A program made the position numbers and the translations under genes. DNA of 5,954 bases from Flavobacteriales bacterium (GTDB lineage: Bacteria > Bacteroidota > Bacteroidia > Flavobacteriales > Flavobacteriaceae). The stretch is from assembly GCA_027008965.1 (NCBI GenBank), contig JALVDN010000013.1, forward strand, positions 1 to 5,954, given 5' to 3'. The notes under the pieces were generated by a model, which did no database searches, had not been told where the DNA came from, and worked only from the letters and a program-made list of their open reading frames with translations. Below, piece after piece: positions 1-5,914 of the stretch. Positions within the stretch are counted from its first letter, which is position 1; the number at the start of each line of letters is the position of its first letter.

Positions 1-2
1 AA

Positions 3-140
3 AGTTTTATGAAATATGTGATTCCGGCTTTGATGGAAGGCGACAAAGACGGTATTTTGGAGCGGGCTTTGATTGCTCACCAAGGCAAACTGATGCCACG
101 CTATGCATATTTGCAGGATTATGTAGATGGTAAAGAATAG
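3..140 (+). CDS. C-terminal end of an unidentified protein (5' truncated by window edge)
   Basis: An open frame runs from the left edge to a TAG at 138-140 and gives 45 residues that begin SFMKYVIPALMEGD and end YLQDYVDGKE. It has normal amino-acid composition and no stop, and its stop codon overlaps the start of the next gene by 14 bases, which suggests translational coupling. I do not recognise the family from this short tail. The segment is probably the end of a soluble protein: it is mixed and charged with no membrane stretch. That it is a real gene is inferred from frame continuity and the tight overlap. Confidence 0.6.
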   Translation, partial: SFMKYVIPALMEGDKDGILERALIAHQGKLMPRYAYLQDYVDGKE

Positions 141-918
141 GTTTACAACGGTTTTAAAATTCTTTAAACACTACTACGCCGCCAAAAACAGATATGGGGT
201 TCATTCGCCTTATGTTTACAAGTTACTTACAAATTGTATTGATGACAAGACACGCTATCCCGAATATAAAATTTGGGAAAATTTCAGGAAACAATTAATG
301 TCAAATCATCAATTTCTGGAAGTTGATGATAGGGGCGCAGGCTCTAACGTATTCGATTCCGGCCAACGCCGGGTGAAGGACATGGCCCGTGTGGCGGGAA
401 GTTCCAAAAGAAAGGCCAAATTGTTATTCCGCTTAGCTCGTTATCTACAAGCAAAAAATATATTGGAACTGGGCACACATTTGGGATTGGGTACCATGGC
501 ATTGGCTTTGGCCGACAAGAATGCTAAAGTTACAACCGTAGATGCGGATAAAAATTTAATGCTTTTTACACGGAAACAATTCAAAAGGCACAAAATCAAT
601 AATGTGAAATGGGTTCCCGGTTCATTTGATGAAGTATTACCGGAGTTAACCTTAAACAAGAAGTATGATTTGATTTTTTTGGACGGTGACCACCGAGGCG
701 ACACCACTTTGAAATATGTGGAAATGCTTAAACCCGCCATGCATCAAGAAACCCTGTTGGTATTGGATGACATTCATTGGTCGGAGGATATGGAAAAAGC
801 CTGGATGCAACTCATCAAAGACGATTTCTTTCATGTGAGTTTGGATTTATTTTTTGTGGGTTTACTTGTTCCCCGCCCTGTGCAACAAAAAGAGCATTTT
901 ATCATTCGTTTTTTATAA
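127..918 (+). CDS. Class I SAM-dependent methyltransferase (O-methyltransferase-like)
   Basis: A 263-residue protein with the Rossmann-type methyltransferase core. Motif I for S-adenosylmethionine binding is ILELGTHLGLGT at residues 112-123; the acidic residue ending strand beta-2 is in VTTVDADKN (about 136-143); DLIFLDGDH (181-189) and LVLDDIHW (211-218) match the later strands of the catechol-O-methyltransferase / Methyltransf_24 type group, in which such Asp and His residues often bind a metal ion. The N-terminal part, with FKHYYAAKNRYGVHSPYVYKL around residues 13-33, resembles the start seen in many Bacteroidota proteins annotated only as SAM-dependent methyltransferase. The substrate is unknown. 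The ATG at 127 lies inside the end of the upstream gene, and no later ATG would keep the conserved N-terminus. It is probably cytoplasmic. Nothing ties it to the metal genes downstream; a 23-base gap separates it from the next gene, so read-through is possible. Confidence 0.88.
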   Translation: MVKNRFTTVLKFFKHYYAAKNRYGVHSPYVYKLLTNCIDDKTRYPEYKIWENFRKQLMSNHQFLEVDDRGAGSNVFDSGQRRVKDMARVAGSSKRKAKLLFRLARYLQAKNILELGTHLGLGTMALALADKNAKVTTVDADKNLMLFTRKQFKRHKINNVKWVPGSFDEVLPELTLNKKYDLIFLDGDHRGDTTLKYVEMLKPAMHQETLLVLDDIHWSEDMEKAWMQLIKDDFFHVSLDLFFVGLLVPRPVQQKEHFIIRFL

Positions 919-941
919 CAATTTTTTTATATTGCATGCTG

Positions 942-1340
942 ATGAAGAAATGGATTTCCATAGCATTGATTTTGATCTTTTCGGTGATATGGACGGCACC
1001 CGTCACGCTATCTTATGCCTATCATCTATATGAAAAAAAACATAATGCCGCGGTTTTATCAAAACAATGTAATGAATATCAAGACGCATCATCAAGGATG
1101 TATAACAATGGAAATCAGTTTTTAAAATCATTATTGAAGCGGGTGTGCAGTCAGAAAAACAAAGAAAAAAACTTCCCGGTTTCATTCCATTTTTCAGGTT
1201 TTGTGCAATTGAATCTTTCAGAAAAAAACCAAAACCCGATAGAACCCCGCTGTTTGAAGAAAAATGCATTTCATTATCTTCATACTTATCATTTCCTTCT
1301 TTCCCATGATATTTTCCATCCGCCGTCGGTAATGAGCTGA
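942..1340 (+). CDS. Small membrane-anchored protein, degenerate paralog of the next gene
   Basis: A 132-residue protein starting MKKWISIALI. An in-frame ATG at 936 would add two residues; I prefer 942 because it gives a standard signal or anchor start. Residues about 4-27 form one hydrophobic segment; the rest is basic and probably periplasmic. I know no named family, but it aligns with the next protein. The 30 residues from ISI onward align without gaps (shared ISI, L, AP, Y-x-L and K). Then MYNNGNQFLK (53-62) lies opposite MHCHGTCHLK, and the C-terminal DIFHPPSV opposite EIFRPPAI. The likely metal ligands of the partner are replaced here by Asn, Gln, Tyr and Phe; separate Cys residues remain at 43, 69 and 104. 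The paralogy is my reading by eye. The function is unknown; a regulatory or partner role in copper handling is a guess from context. Confidence 0.72.
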   Translation: MKKWISIALILIFSVIWTAPVTLSYAYHLYEKKHNAAVLSKQCNEYQDASSRMYNNGNQFLKSLLKRVCSQKNKEKNFPVSFHFSGFVQLNLSEKNQNPIEPRCLKKNAFHYLHTYHFLLSHDIFHPPSVMS

Positions 1341-1421
1341 TAAACCTTTTTGAGCTATTTGTTTTTGTTTTTCAGATCAGTAATCACTGAAAACCTGTAT
1401 GATATTCAAATCGGCAAGCGG

Positions 1422-1823
1422 ATGAATTGGAAAAATTTAATAAGCATCATTCTGTTAAGCGTTTACGGAGCGGAATTGTTGGCGCCCATCATTCCGTTTG
1501 CCGATTATTTTCTCCACAAAAAATATATTGAAGAAAACCTGTGTATCAATAGGGACAAACCCGAAATGCATTGCCATGGAACTTGCCATTTGAAAAAAGA
1601 ATTAAACCTGTTATACAAAGAAACACAACCCGAAAAAAACCCGGAACAAGAAAAAGGTATCATATCCAAAATCACCAAAGAATATACATTCTACAATATA
1701 TTTTATTTTCAAAATAACATTCCATGTAATAAAATTGCTCTTCAGAATTTTCCTCCCATCTTTTGCATCAAATCGGACGGGTTTATACGCGAAATTTTCC
1801 GCCCTCCTGCAATCGGATTATAG
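1422..1823 (+). CDS. Small membrane-anchored protein with Cys/His-rich motif, putative metal binding
   Basis: A 133-residue protein starting MNWKNLISII. The open frame extends upstream to 1350, but only the ATG at 1422 places the hydrophobic segment (residues about 6-28) at the N-terminus as in the preceding paralog. After the membrane segment comes YIEENLCINRDKPEMHCHGTCHL (36-57), with Met49, His50, Cys51, His52, Cys55 and His56 close together and Cys41 before them. The pattern ENLCxNRDKPxxxCxGxCxLxK resembles small uncharacterised Bacteroidota proteins that I recall, without a named function. The tail ends in EIFRPPAIGL. The ligand set suits Cu(I) or another soft metal, and the position just upstream of a copper-type receptor supports this, but binding is inferred. 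It could be an inner-membrane or periplasmic copper-binding accessory protein. Spacing is 81 bases from the previous gene and 90 bases to the receptor gene. Confidence 0.8.
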   Translation: MNWKNLISIILLSVYGAELLAPIIPFADYFLHKKYIEENLCINRDKPEMHCHGTCHLKKELNLLYKETQPEKNPEQEKGIISKITKEYTFYNIFYFQNNIPCNKIALQNFPPIFCIKSDGFIREIFRPPAIGL

Positions 1824-1846
1824 TTGCAAGTTGCTTCAGTTTTAAA

Positions 1847-1872
1847 GTGAAGTAAAGAGATTTTTATTTCAC
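1847..1872 (+). other. Stem-loop in the leader of the receptor gene
   Basis: GTGAAGTAAA (1847-1856) pairs with TTTATTTCAC (1863-1872) over 10 positions, including one G-U pair, around a 6-base loop. It lies between the Cys/His protein gene and the receptor gene. No T-run follows directly, although a T6 begins at 1883 after a second TTCAC copy (1877-1881) that could compete for the same 5' arm. It may be an mRNA-processing or stabilising hairpin, or a weak attenuator. The stem is AT-rich, so chance is not excluded. Confidence 0.4.
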
Positions 1873-1913
1873 GAGATTCACATTTTTTCAAATAACTACA
1901 TAAAAAACAAACT

Positions 1914-4208
1914 ATGAAAACATACATCAGCATATTCATAGGCTTATGGTATGGGATGACATTTATGTATGCACAAAAACAAGTAACCGGAAAAATCATT
2001 GATGCCAATAACCGGTTTCCCATCCCGGATGTACTGATTTTAAATAATCAACATAGGCAAATAGGCATTTCGGATGCGGAAGGAAATTTTACAATTGCAT
2101 CACGGGTGGGAGATACCATCATTTTGGTACATGATCAATATGTCACCCAATACGAAAAAATCTCTTCATCCGAAACAGTCATCCGGCTTCAGCCTAAACC
2201 GGTGGAATTACACACCGTTATAATCACCACCGAACCTGTCAAAGAAAGTGTGCATTCCCAAATAATCAAGGATAAATCAAAAACAGGAAGTCAACTCCGC
2301 AATGCGGCGGATTTATTTAAAGATATCCCCGGGTTTTATATTCAAAAAAGAAGTAATACCAGTATGGAACCTTCCTTGCGTTCTTTCAAATACGAGCAAA
2401 TGAATATACGCTACAACGGTAGTTCCAAGCTGGTGAACGCCTGTCCGAACCGCATGGACCCTGTTACGGCCCATATCATGCCCGAAGAAGTGAAGAAAAT
2501 AGAAATCATTAAAGGGCCTTACAGTGTCAGGTTCGGACAAACTTTCGGTTCGGTGGTAAACATGGTCACACGTCAACCCGAGGATTACGGCCCCGGTATG
2601 CACGGGGTGATGGAAACAGGATATGAAATCAACGGCAACAATAAAATGACCCGGGGAGAATGGGTTTACGTCCGGGAGAAATATGCTGTTGGTGTTGAAG
2701 GAGAATACCGTGATTTCGGTGACTACACCGATGGCGAAGGTATTGTCACACCCGCCGGTTTCAAAACCGTTAGCTATGGCATGAAGACAACCTATTCGCC
2801 GAATGAAAAAAGAAAGGTATATGCCCATTGGTATCAAAAGTTCGGACGTGATATCAAACATGCCGGACTTCCCATGGACTCACCCAAAGACGATAGTTAT
2901 TTATTAAGCCTGCAATACGTGGAACATGCCTTGGGTGAAAAATGGCCTTCTTTGACCATCAAAGCTTATACATCCTACGTGGACCACCTGATGACCAACG
3001 GTTATGAAATGGATGAACCGCGACCCAACTATCCGGCTATGGATGCGCGTACACCCGTGTGGGCGAGAACAAGCGGAGGCAAAGCCGAACTGGAATGGAA
3101 ACCCCGCAAAAATTGGTCGGTCTTTTGGGGAACCGATATGGAAATCATCCAACGCGACGGAGAAAAAACCGTAGTGGTAAACATCAACCCCAATACCGGC
3201 CAACCTCTAAACCCGCCCATGATTAAAAAATTCTCCGTTTGGCAGAATGCACAAATCAATGATTTCGGGTTCTACTCCGAAGCTCACTTTCAAGCCGGCA
3301 AACATTTGTTTGTAAGTTTCGGAGGCCGTTTGGATGCGGTCTATTCTTTTGCCCGTCATCCCGATCCGGGACTGGAACAAATCTACGGACAAATAGAACC
3401 GCAAACCCAACTTGCTTGGAGCGGATTTTCGGCATTGAAACACAAAAAAAACAGCCGGAAATGGGAAATTGCTCTAGGCGCGGGAACACGAACGCCTTCC
3501 ATGGCCGAGCGATACATTTACAGGTTCACCATCGGTGAAGACGCACGTGAATACATAGGAAATCCCTTCTTGAAACCCGAAACCAACTTCCAGTTGGAAA
3601 CAGGCTGGAAAAAAACCGGGAAAAATTTCAGCCTGACCTGGGATGTTTTCGCCTCCTATTTTCATAACTATATCACGGCTGTCATTACGCCGTCGCTTGG
3701 TAGCGGTTCGGGGGGTTGCGGCGGTGGACCTGCCATGGCGCCGAGACAATTCAAAAACGTGGAAGCTTTTCAATACGGTTTTGACGTGGCGTTGGCCTAC
3801 AAATTTTATGATAATTGGAAAATTTTTGCCGATTTCTCCTATTTGAAAGCACGCAATTTGAGTTTGGACGAACCCTTGGCTCAAGTGATGCCACCATTCG
3901 GTCATCTTGGCGTCAAATACACTCATCAAAACTTTTGGGTGGAAGGACGAACCGAATGGGTAAGCCGACAAAATGATTTTTCGCCGAGCTTTGGAGAAAC
4001 ACCCACACCGGGCCATGTGAAATTCGACCTGCGCTCCGGTTGGAAACCCTCCACACACTGGTCGTTAGGAATGGCCGTGCTTAACATCACGGATGAAGCC
4101 TACTATAACCACATGAGTTTCTACTTCAGAAATCAACCTCAATACAACGGAAGACGAATTTATGAACCCGGTAGAAGTTTTAATTTCTATATCAAATATC
4201 AATTCTAA
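1914..4208 (+). CDS. TonB-dependent outer-membrane receptor, copper (OprC/NosA-like) type
   Basis: A 764-residue receptor. Residues 1-20 are a signal peptide ending MYA, with cleavage likely before QKQ. Residues about 22-92 form a carboxypeptidase-regulatory-like domain (VTGKIIDANNRFPIPDV, DAEGNFTI). A TonB-box-like HTVIITTEP (100-108) follows. The plug is about 115-222, with LRNAADLFKDIPGF, CPNRMDPVTAHI (177-188) and IEIIKGPYSVRFGQ (197-209). The remainder is the beta-barrel, ending in KYQF with the terminal Phe typical of outer-membrane proteins. Copper assignment rests on CxxxM (Cys177, Met181) with the MDP-T-I sequence common in copper receptors, and on YVDHLM (355-360), which gives HxM (His358, Met360). 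OprC of Pseudomonas binds copper through a CxxxM-HxM site. A Gly-rich loop with Cys602 is unusual. No SusD-like gene is adjacent, so this is not a glycan system. The start has an A-rich upstream region and no clear Shine-Dalgarno sequence. Iron-siderophore uptake is the main alternative. Confidence 0.92.
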   Translation: MKTYISIFIGLWYGMTFMYAQKQVTGKIIDANNRFPIPDVLILNNQHRQIGISDAEGNFTIASRVGDTIILVHDQYVTQYEKISSSETVIRLQPKPVELHTVIITTEPVKESVHSQIIKDKSKTGSQLRNAADLFKDIPGFYIQKRSNTSMEPSLRSFKYEQMNIRYNGSSKLVNACPNRMDPVTAHIMPEEVKKIEIIKGPYSVRFGQTFGSVVNMVTRQPEDYGPGMHGVMETGYEINGNNKMTRGEWVYVREKYAVGVEGEYRDFGDYTDGEGIVTPAGFKTVSYGMKTTYSPNEKRKVYAHWYQKFGRDIKHAGLPMDSPKDDSYLLSLQYVEHALGEKWPSLTIKAYTSYVDHLMTNGYEMDEPRPNYPAMDARTPVWARTSGGKAELEWKPRKNWSVFWGTDMEIIQRDGEKTVVVNINPNTGQPLNPPMIKKFSVWQNAQINDFGFYSEAHFQAGKHLFVSFGGRLDAVYSFARHPDPGLEQIYGQIEPQTQLAWSGFSALKHKKNSRKWEIALGAGTRTPSMAERYIYRFTIGEDAREYIGNPFLKPETNFQLETGWKKTGKNFSLTWDVFASYFHNYITAVITPSLGSGSGGCGGGPAMAPRQFKNVEAFQYGFDVALAYKFYDNWKIFADFSYLKARNLSLDEPLAQVMPPFGHLGVKYTHQNFWVEGRTEWVSRQNDFSPSFGETPTPGHVKFDLRSGWKPSTHWSLGMAVLNITDEAYYNHMSFYFRNQPQYNGRRIYEPGRSFNFYIKYQF

Positions 4209-4245
4209 AAAACATGCCAAAATGAAAAACAAAAAACGAACCACG

Positions 4246-4992
4246 ATGAAAAAAACAATTAATCTCACAAACATTTATATTACAACACTCATTATGTTAC
4301 TATGGACAACCGGCGGATGTAAAAAGCCGGAAAAAATTGAAAACCGCCATGAAGACGCCTACGGCGATGTCATCCTGAAAAAAATGATGATGAACAACCA
4401 AATCAAATACGTTCCCATCTTTTTTGCCAATGGCGAAGGAATCACCACTCAAGGAAACACCGTCACCGCACCCAACGGAACAGTCTATGATTTACATGAC
4501 ATCCCTTGGATGCCCGGCAACAAACTCACCGGCAAAGGACAAATGTCTAACAACTTGCCACCCACCGGAACTTATACCTTCCGGCTCAACTTTGAAGACG
4601 GATCAACCATTGAAGTCACCGACGAACTGGAAAACACCGAAATAGACCTACCCGTCATCCTCCAATTCAACTATCAACCCGGTGATCCCACCATCCACAT
4701 TGAATGGCAACCCGTCAACGGGGCGGATTTCTATTGCGTAAAAATCACCGAACTGGATATGGCCAACACCAAGCCGTTCTACAAACAACCCCAAATTGAT
4801 GCCAACACCACATCCCTCACCATTCCGCTGGACGGAAGCAACTTCTGGCTCCGCCCCGTGAGCGAACTTCAAAGCGGAACCGAGTATTTCATCGTTGTAG
4901 CCGCCAAAAAAGTGGAAGCGGGAACACCCGTGAGCGGCGATAGCAACAACATGCAAACCAGTTCATGTATGAAACGAAAATTCGTTTACTGA
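4246..4992 (+). CDS. Putative lipoprotein with fibronectin type III-like C-terminal domain
   Basis: A 248-residue protein whose N-terminus, MKKTINLTNIYITTLIMLLW then TTGGC, is a type II signal peptide with the lipidated Cys at residue 25. An ATG at 4222 (8 residues longer) is equally open and lies 13 bases after the receptor stop; I chose 4246 because it gives a signal of normal length. A further extension to 4162 would overlap the receptor gene and is unlikely. Residues about 40-133 hold NGTVYDLHDIPWMPG and TGTYTFRLNFEDGS, probably a small beta domain. Residues about 135-235 look like a fibronectin III fold (IHIEWQPVNGADFYCVKI, SGTEYFIVVAAKK). The lipid anchor places it in the outer or inner membrane; surface exposure cannot be judged. 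It directly follows the receptor gene and ends before a terminator, so it is probably co-transcribed and may be an accessory to the receptor. I do not recognise a named family. Met49-51 and the HDIPWM stretch are possible soft-metal ligands, but this is speculative. Confidence 0.82.
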   Translation: MKKTINLTNIYITTLIMLLWTTGGCKKPEKIENRHEDAYGDVILKKMMMNNQIKYVPIFFANGEGITTQGNTVTAPNGTVYDLHDIPWMPGNKLTGKGQMSNNLPPTGTYTFRLNFEDGSTIEVTDELENTEIDLPVILQFNYQPGDPTIHIEWQPVNGADFYCVKITELDMANTKPFYKQPQIDANTTSLTIPLDGSNFWLRPVSELQSGTEYFIVVAAKKVEAGTPVSGDSNNMQTSSCMKRKFVY

Positions 4993-5018
4993 TTTTCAAA
5001 CCGTCTCACATTTGAAAT

Positions 5019-5052
5019 ATCCCGGCCTCCTTTGTTGAAGCCGGGATTTTTT
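5019..5052 (+). terminator. Rho-independent terminator after the lipoprotein gene
   Basis: ATCCCGGC (5019-5026) pairs perfectly with GCCGGGAT (5040-5047) around a 13-base loop, and the stem runs into six T residues (5047-5052). It begins 27 bases after the lipoprotein stop, so it probably ends the operon and separates it from the regulator gene. Confidence 0.85.
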
Positions 5053-5063
5053 ATTTAATTTTG
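5031..5063 (+). promoter_or_regulatory. Possible Bacteroidota-type promoter for the regulator gene
   Basis: TTTG at 5031-5034 and TAATTTTG at 5056-5063 fit the Bacteroidota consensus (TTTG near -33 and TAnnTTTG near -7) with 21 bases between them. The upstream element lies in the loop and 3' side of the terminator. The downstream element ends 5 bases before the ATG at 5069, so transcription would start at or just beside the start codon. The sequence is AT-rich and the match could be chance. Confidence 0.35.
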
Positions 5064-5068
5064 AACCG

Positions 5069-5644
5069 ATGAAAAACCGGAAAACCCATAAACTCTACAT
5101 CAAAAACATGGTGTGCGACCGTTGCATCATGACCGTCAAAAATATTTTGGATGAACTCAAAATCCCCTACCACCAGGTAGAACTCGGCATCGTAAACCTA
5201 CCCCAACCGCTTCACCCCGATAAGAAACCAATACTTCAACAACGCCTCTACGACGTAGGATTTGAACTCCTTGAAAACCCCGTTGACCGGCTCGTAGAGC
5301 TCATCAAAACGGCGGTTATTGACTATATTCACTACAAAAACCTCAGTCGTGAAAAAATCAAACTCTCCCACTTCCTCACCCAAAGACTGCACAAAGACTA
5401 CTCTTTCCTATCCAAAATCTTCTCCGAAAAAGAAAAAATTAGCATTGAGCAATATCTCATCCTTCAAAAAATCGAAAAAGTCAAAGAACTCCTTTTCTAC
5501 GGCGAAAAAAACATCTCCGAAATAGCCGACCTGCTCGGCTACAGTTCTCCCGCACATCTTTCCGCCCAATTCAAAAAAATCACCGGCCTCTCCCCCACCG
5601 AATTCAAAAACGAAATCAAACGCAACCCTTTGGACAAAATATAA
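5069..5644 (+). CDS. AraC-family regulator with N-terminal HMA-like metal-sensing segment
   Basis: A 191-residue protein. Residues 7-70 look like a heavy-metal-associated (HMA) domain: strand HKLYIKNMVCDRC with Cys16 and Cys19 as CxxC, a helix TVKNILDELKI, a middle strand near VELGIVNLP and a last strand LYDVGFELLE. Residues about 75-185 form the AraC DNA-binding domain. The first helix-turn-helix half spans about 98-140, with ISIEQYLILQKIEKVKELL; the second carries ISEIADLLGYSSPAHLSAQFKKITGLSPTEFK (149-180), a very typical AraC signature. No sugar-binding or receiver domain is present, so the HMA part is the only visible sensor. The CxxC in HMA folds normally binds Cu(I) and sometimes Zn or Cd. 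The gene lies downstream of the copper-type operon, on the same strand but after a terminator, so it probably has its own promoter. Control of the operon at 942-4992 is inferred. The start at 5069 is needed to keep the first strand. The coding strand is strongly C-rich. Confidence 0.9.
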   Translation: MKNRKTHKLYIKNMVCDRCIMTVKNILDELKIPYHQVELGIVNLPQPLHPDKKPILQQRLYDVGFELLENPVDRLVELIKTAVIDYIHYKNLSREKIKLSHFLTQRLHKDYSFLSKIFSEKEKISIEQYLILQKIEKVKELLFYGEKNISEIADLLGYSSPAHLSAQFKKITGLSPTEFKNEIKRNPLDKI

Positions 5645-5670
5645 TCTCCGGATTTTATTTGGATGGTTTG

Positions 5671-5824
5671 GGCGCCTTGTGGCGTGCTCCGTTTAAATCT
5701 TTTTCGGCTCAGCCTGCGGATGTAAAGTTGGCCTGCGGGGTCTCACCACCTTCGTGTTGAGCCTCCTCGGCCAAACATCCGCTCGGCTTCGCCTTCAAAA
5801 GGATACCACTCCGCCCGCCGGCGC
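5671..5824. repeat. Long imperfect inverted repeat in the intergenic region
   Basis: Paired arms can be followed inward: GCGCC (5672-5676) with GGCGC (5820-5824); GGCG (5681-5684) with CGCC (5812-5815); ATC-T-TTTT (5697-5704) with AAAA-G-GAT (5797-5804); GGC (5706-5708) with GCC (5791-5793); GCC (5712-5714) with GGC (5785-5787); GCGGATGT (5716-5723) with ACATCCGC (5775-5782); GGCC (5730-5733) with GGCC (5769-5772). The centre is near 5748. It has higher GC than its surroundings and no convincing gene. It resembles an interspersed REP- or MITE-like intergenic repeat, or a structured RNA; it may also end transcription of the regulator gene. Copy number cannot be seen from one window. Confidence 0.6.
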
Positions 5825-5836
5825 TTGATGGGAATA

Positions 5837-5857
5837 TCGAACATCGATGTGCGATGT
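5837..5857. other. Short nested palindrome next to the inverted repeat
   Basis: ACATCGATGT (5841-5850) is a perfect 10-base palindrome. ACATCG (5841-5846) can also pair with CGATGT at 5852-5857, and TCGA occurs just before it. It may be the outer edge of the repeat element or a binding site for a dimeric regulator; nothing more is visible. From here to 5914 I see no gene, only a 4-bp hairpin CCAC-AAAA-GTGG at 5896-5907. Confidence 0.3.
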
Positions 5858-5914
5858 AAGATTTTAGATTTGTGTGCATCCCTGAATAAGGTTGACCACA
5901 AAAGTGGAAAATCT

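Noticed and set aside
843..858. TATTTTTTG near the end of the methyltransferase gene as a -7 promoter element for the operon
   Set aside because: The spacer inside the element is one base too long for TAnnTTTG and I saw no convincing TTTG at the right distance upstream.
777..941. Upstream extension of the first small membrane protein into the methyltransferase gene
   Set aside because: It would overlap a well-supported gene by 142 bases and bury the hydrophobic N-terminal segment; the starts at 936 or 942 fit better.
1330..1356. GAGCT repeated around the stop of the first small protein as a terminator
   Set aside because: The only stem is the 4-base self-complementary AGCT pairing, too weak, and the genes on either side look like one operon.
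2313..4058. Long open frames on the - strand (about 182 and 194 codons) opposite the receptor gene
   Set aside because: They lie wholly inside a clear TonB receptor gene, show no recognisable motif and have the composition of antisense shadows.
4162..4245. Earlier start of the lipoprotein inside the receptor gene
   Set aside because: It would put up to 28 extra polar residues ahead of a lipoprotein signal peptide. The ATG at 4222 remains possible; the one at 4162 is unlikely.
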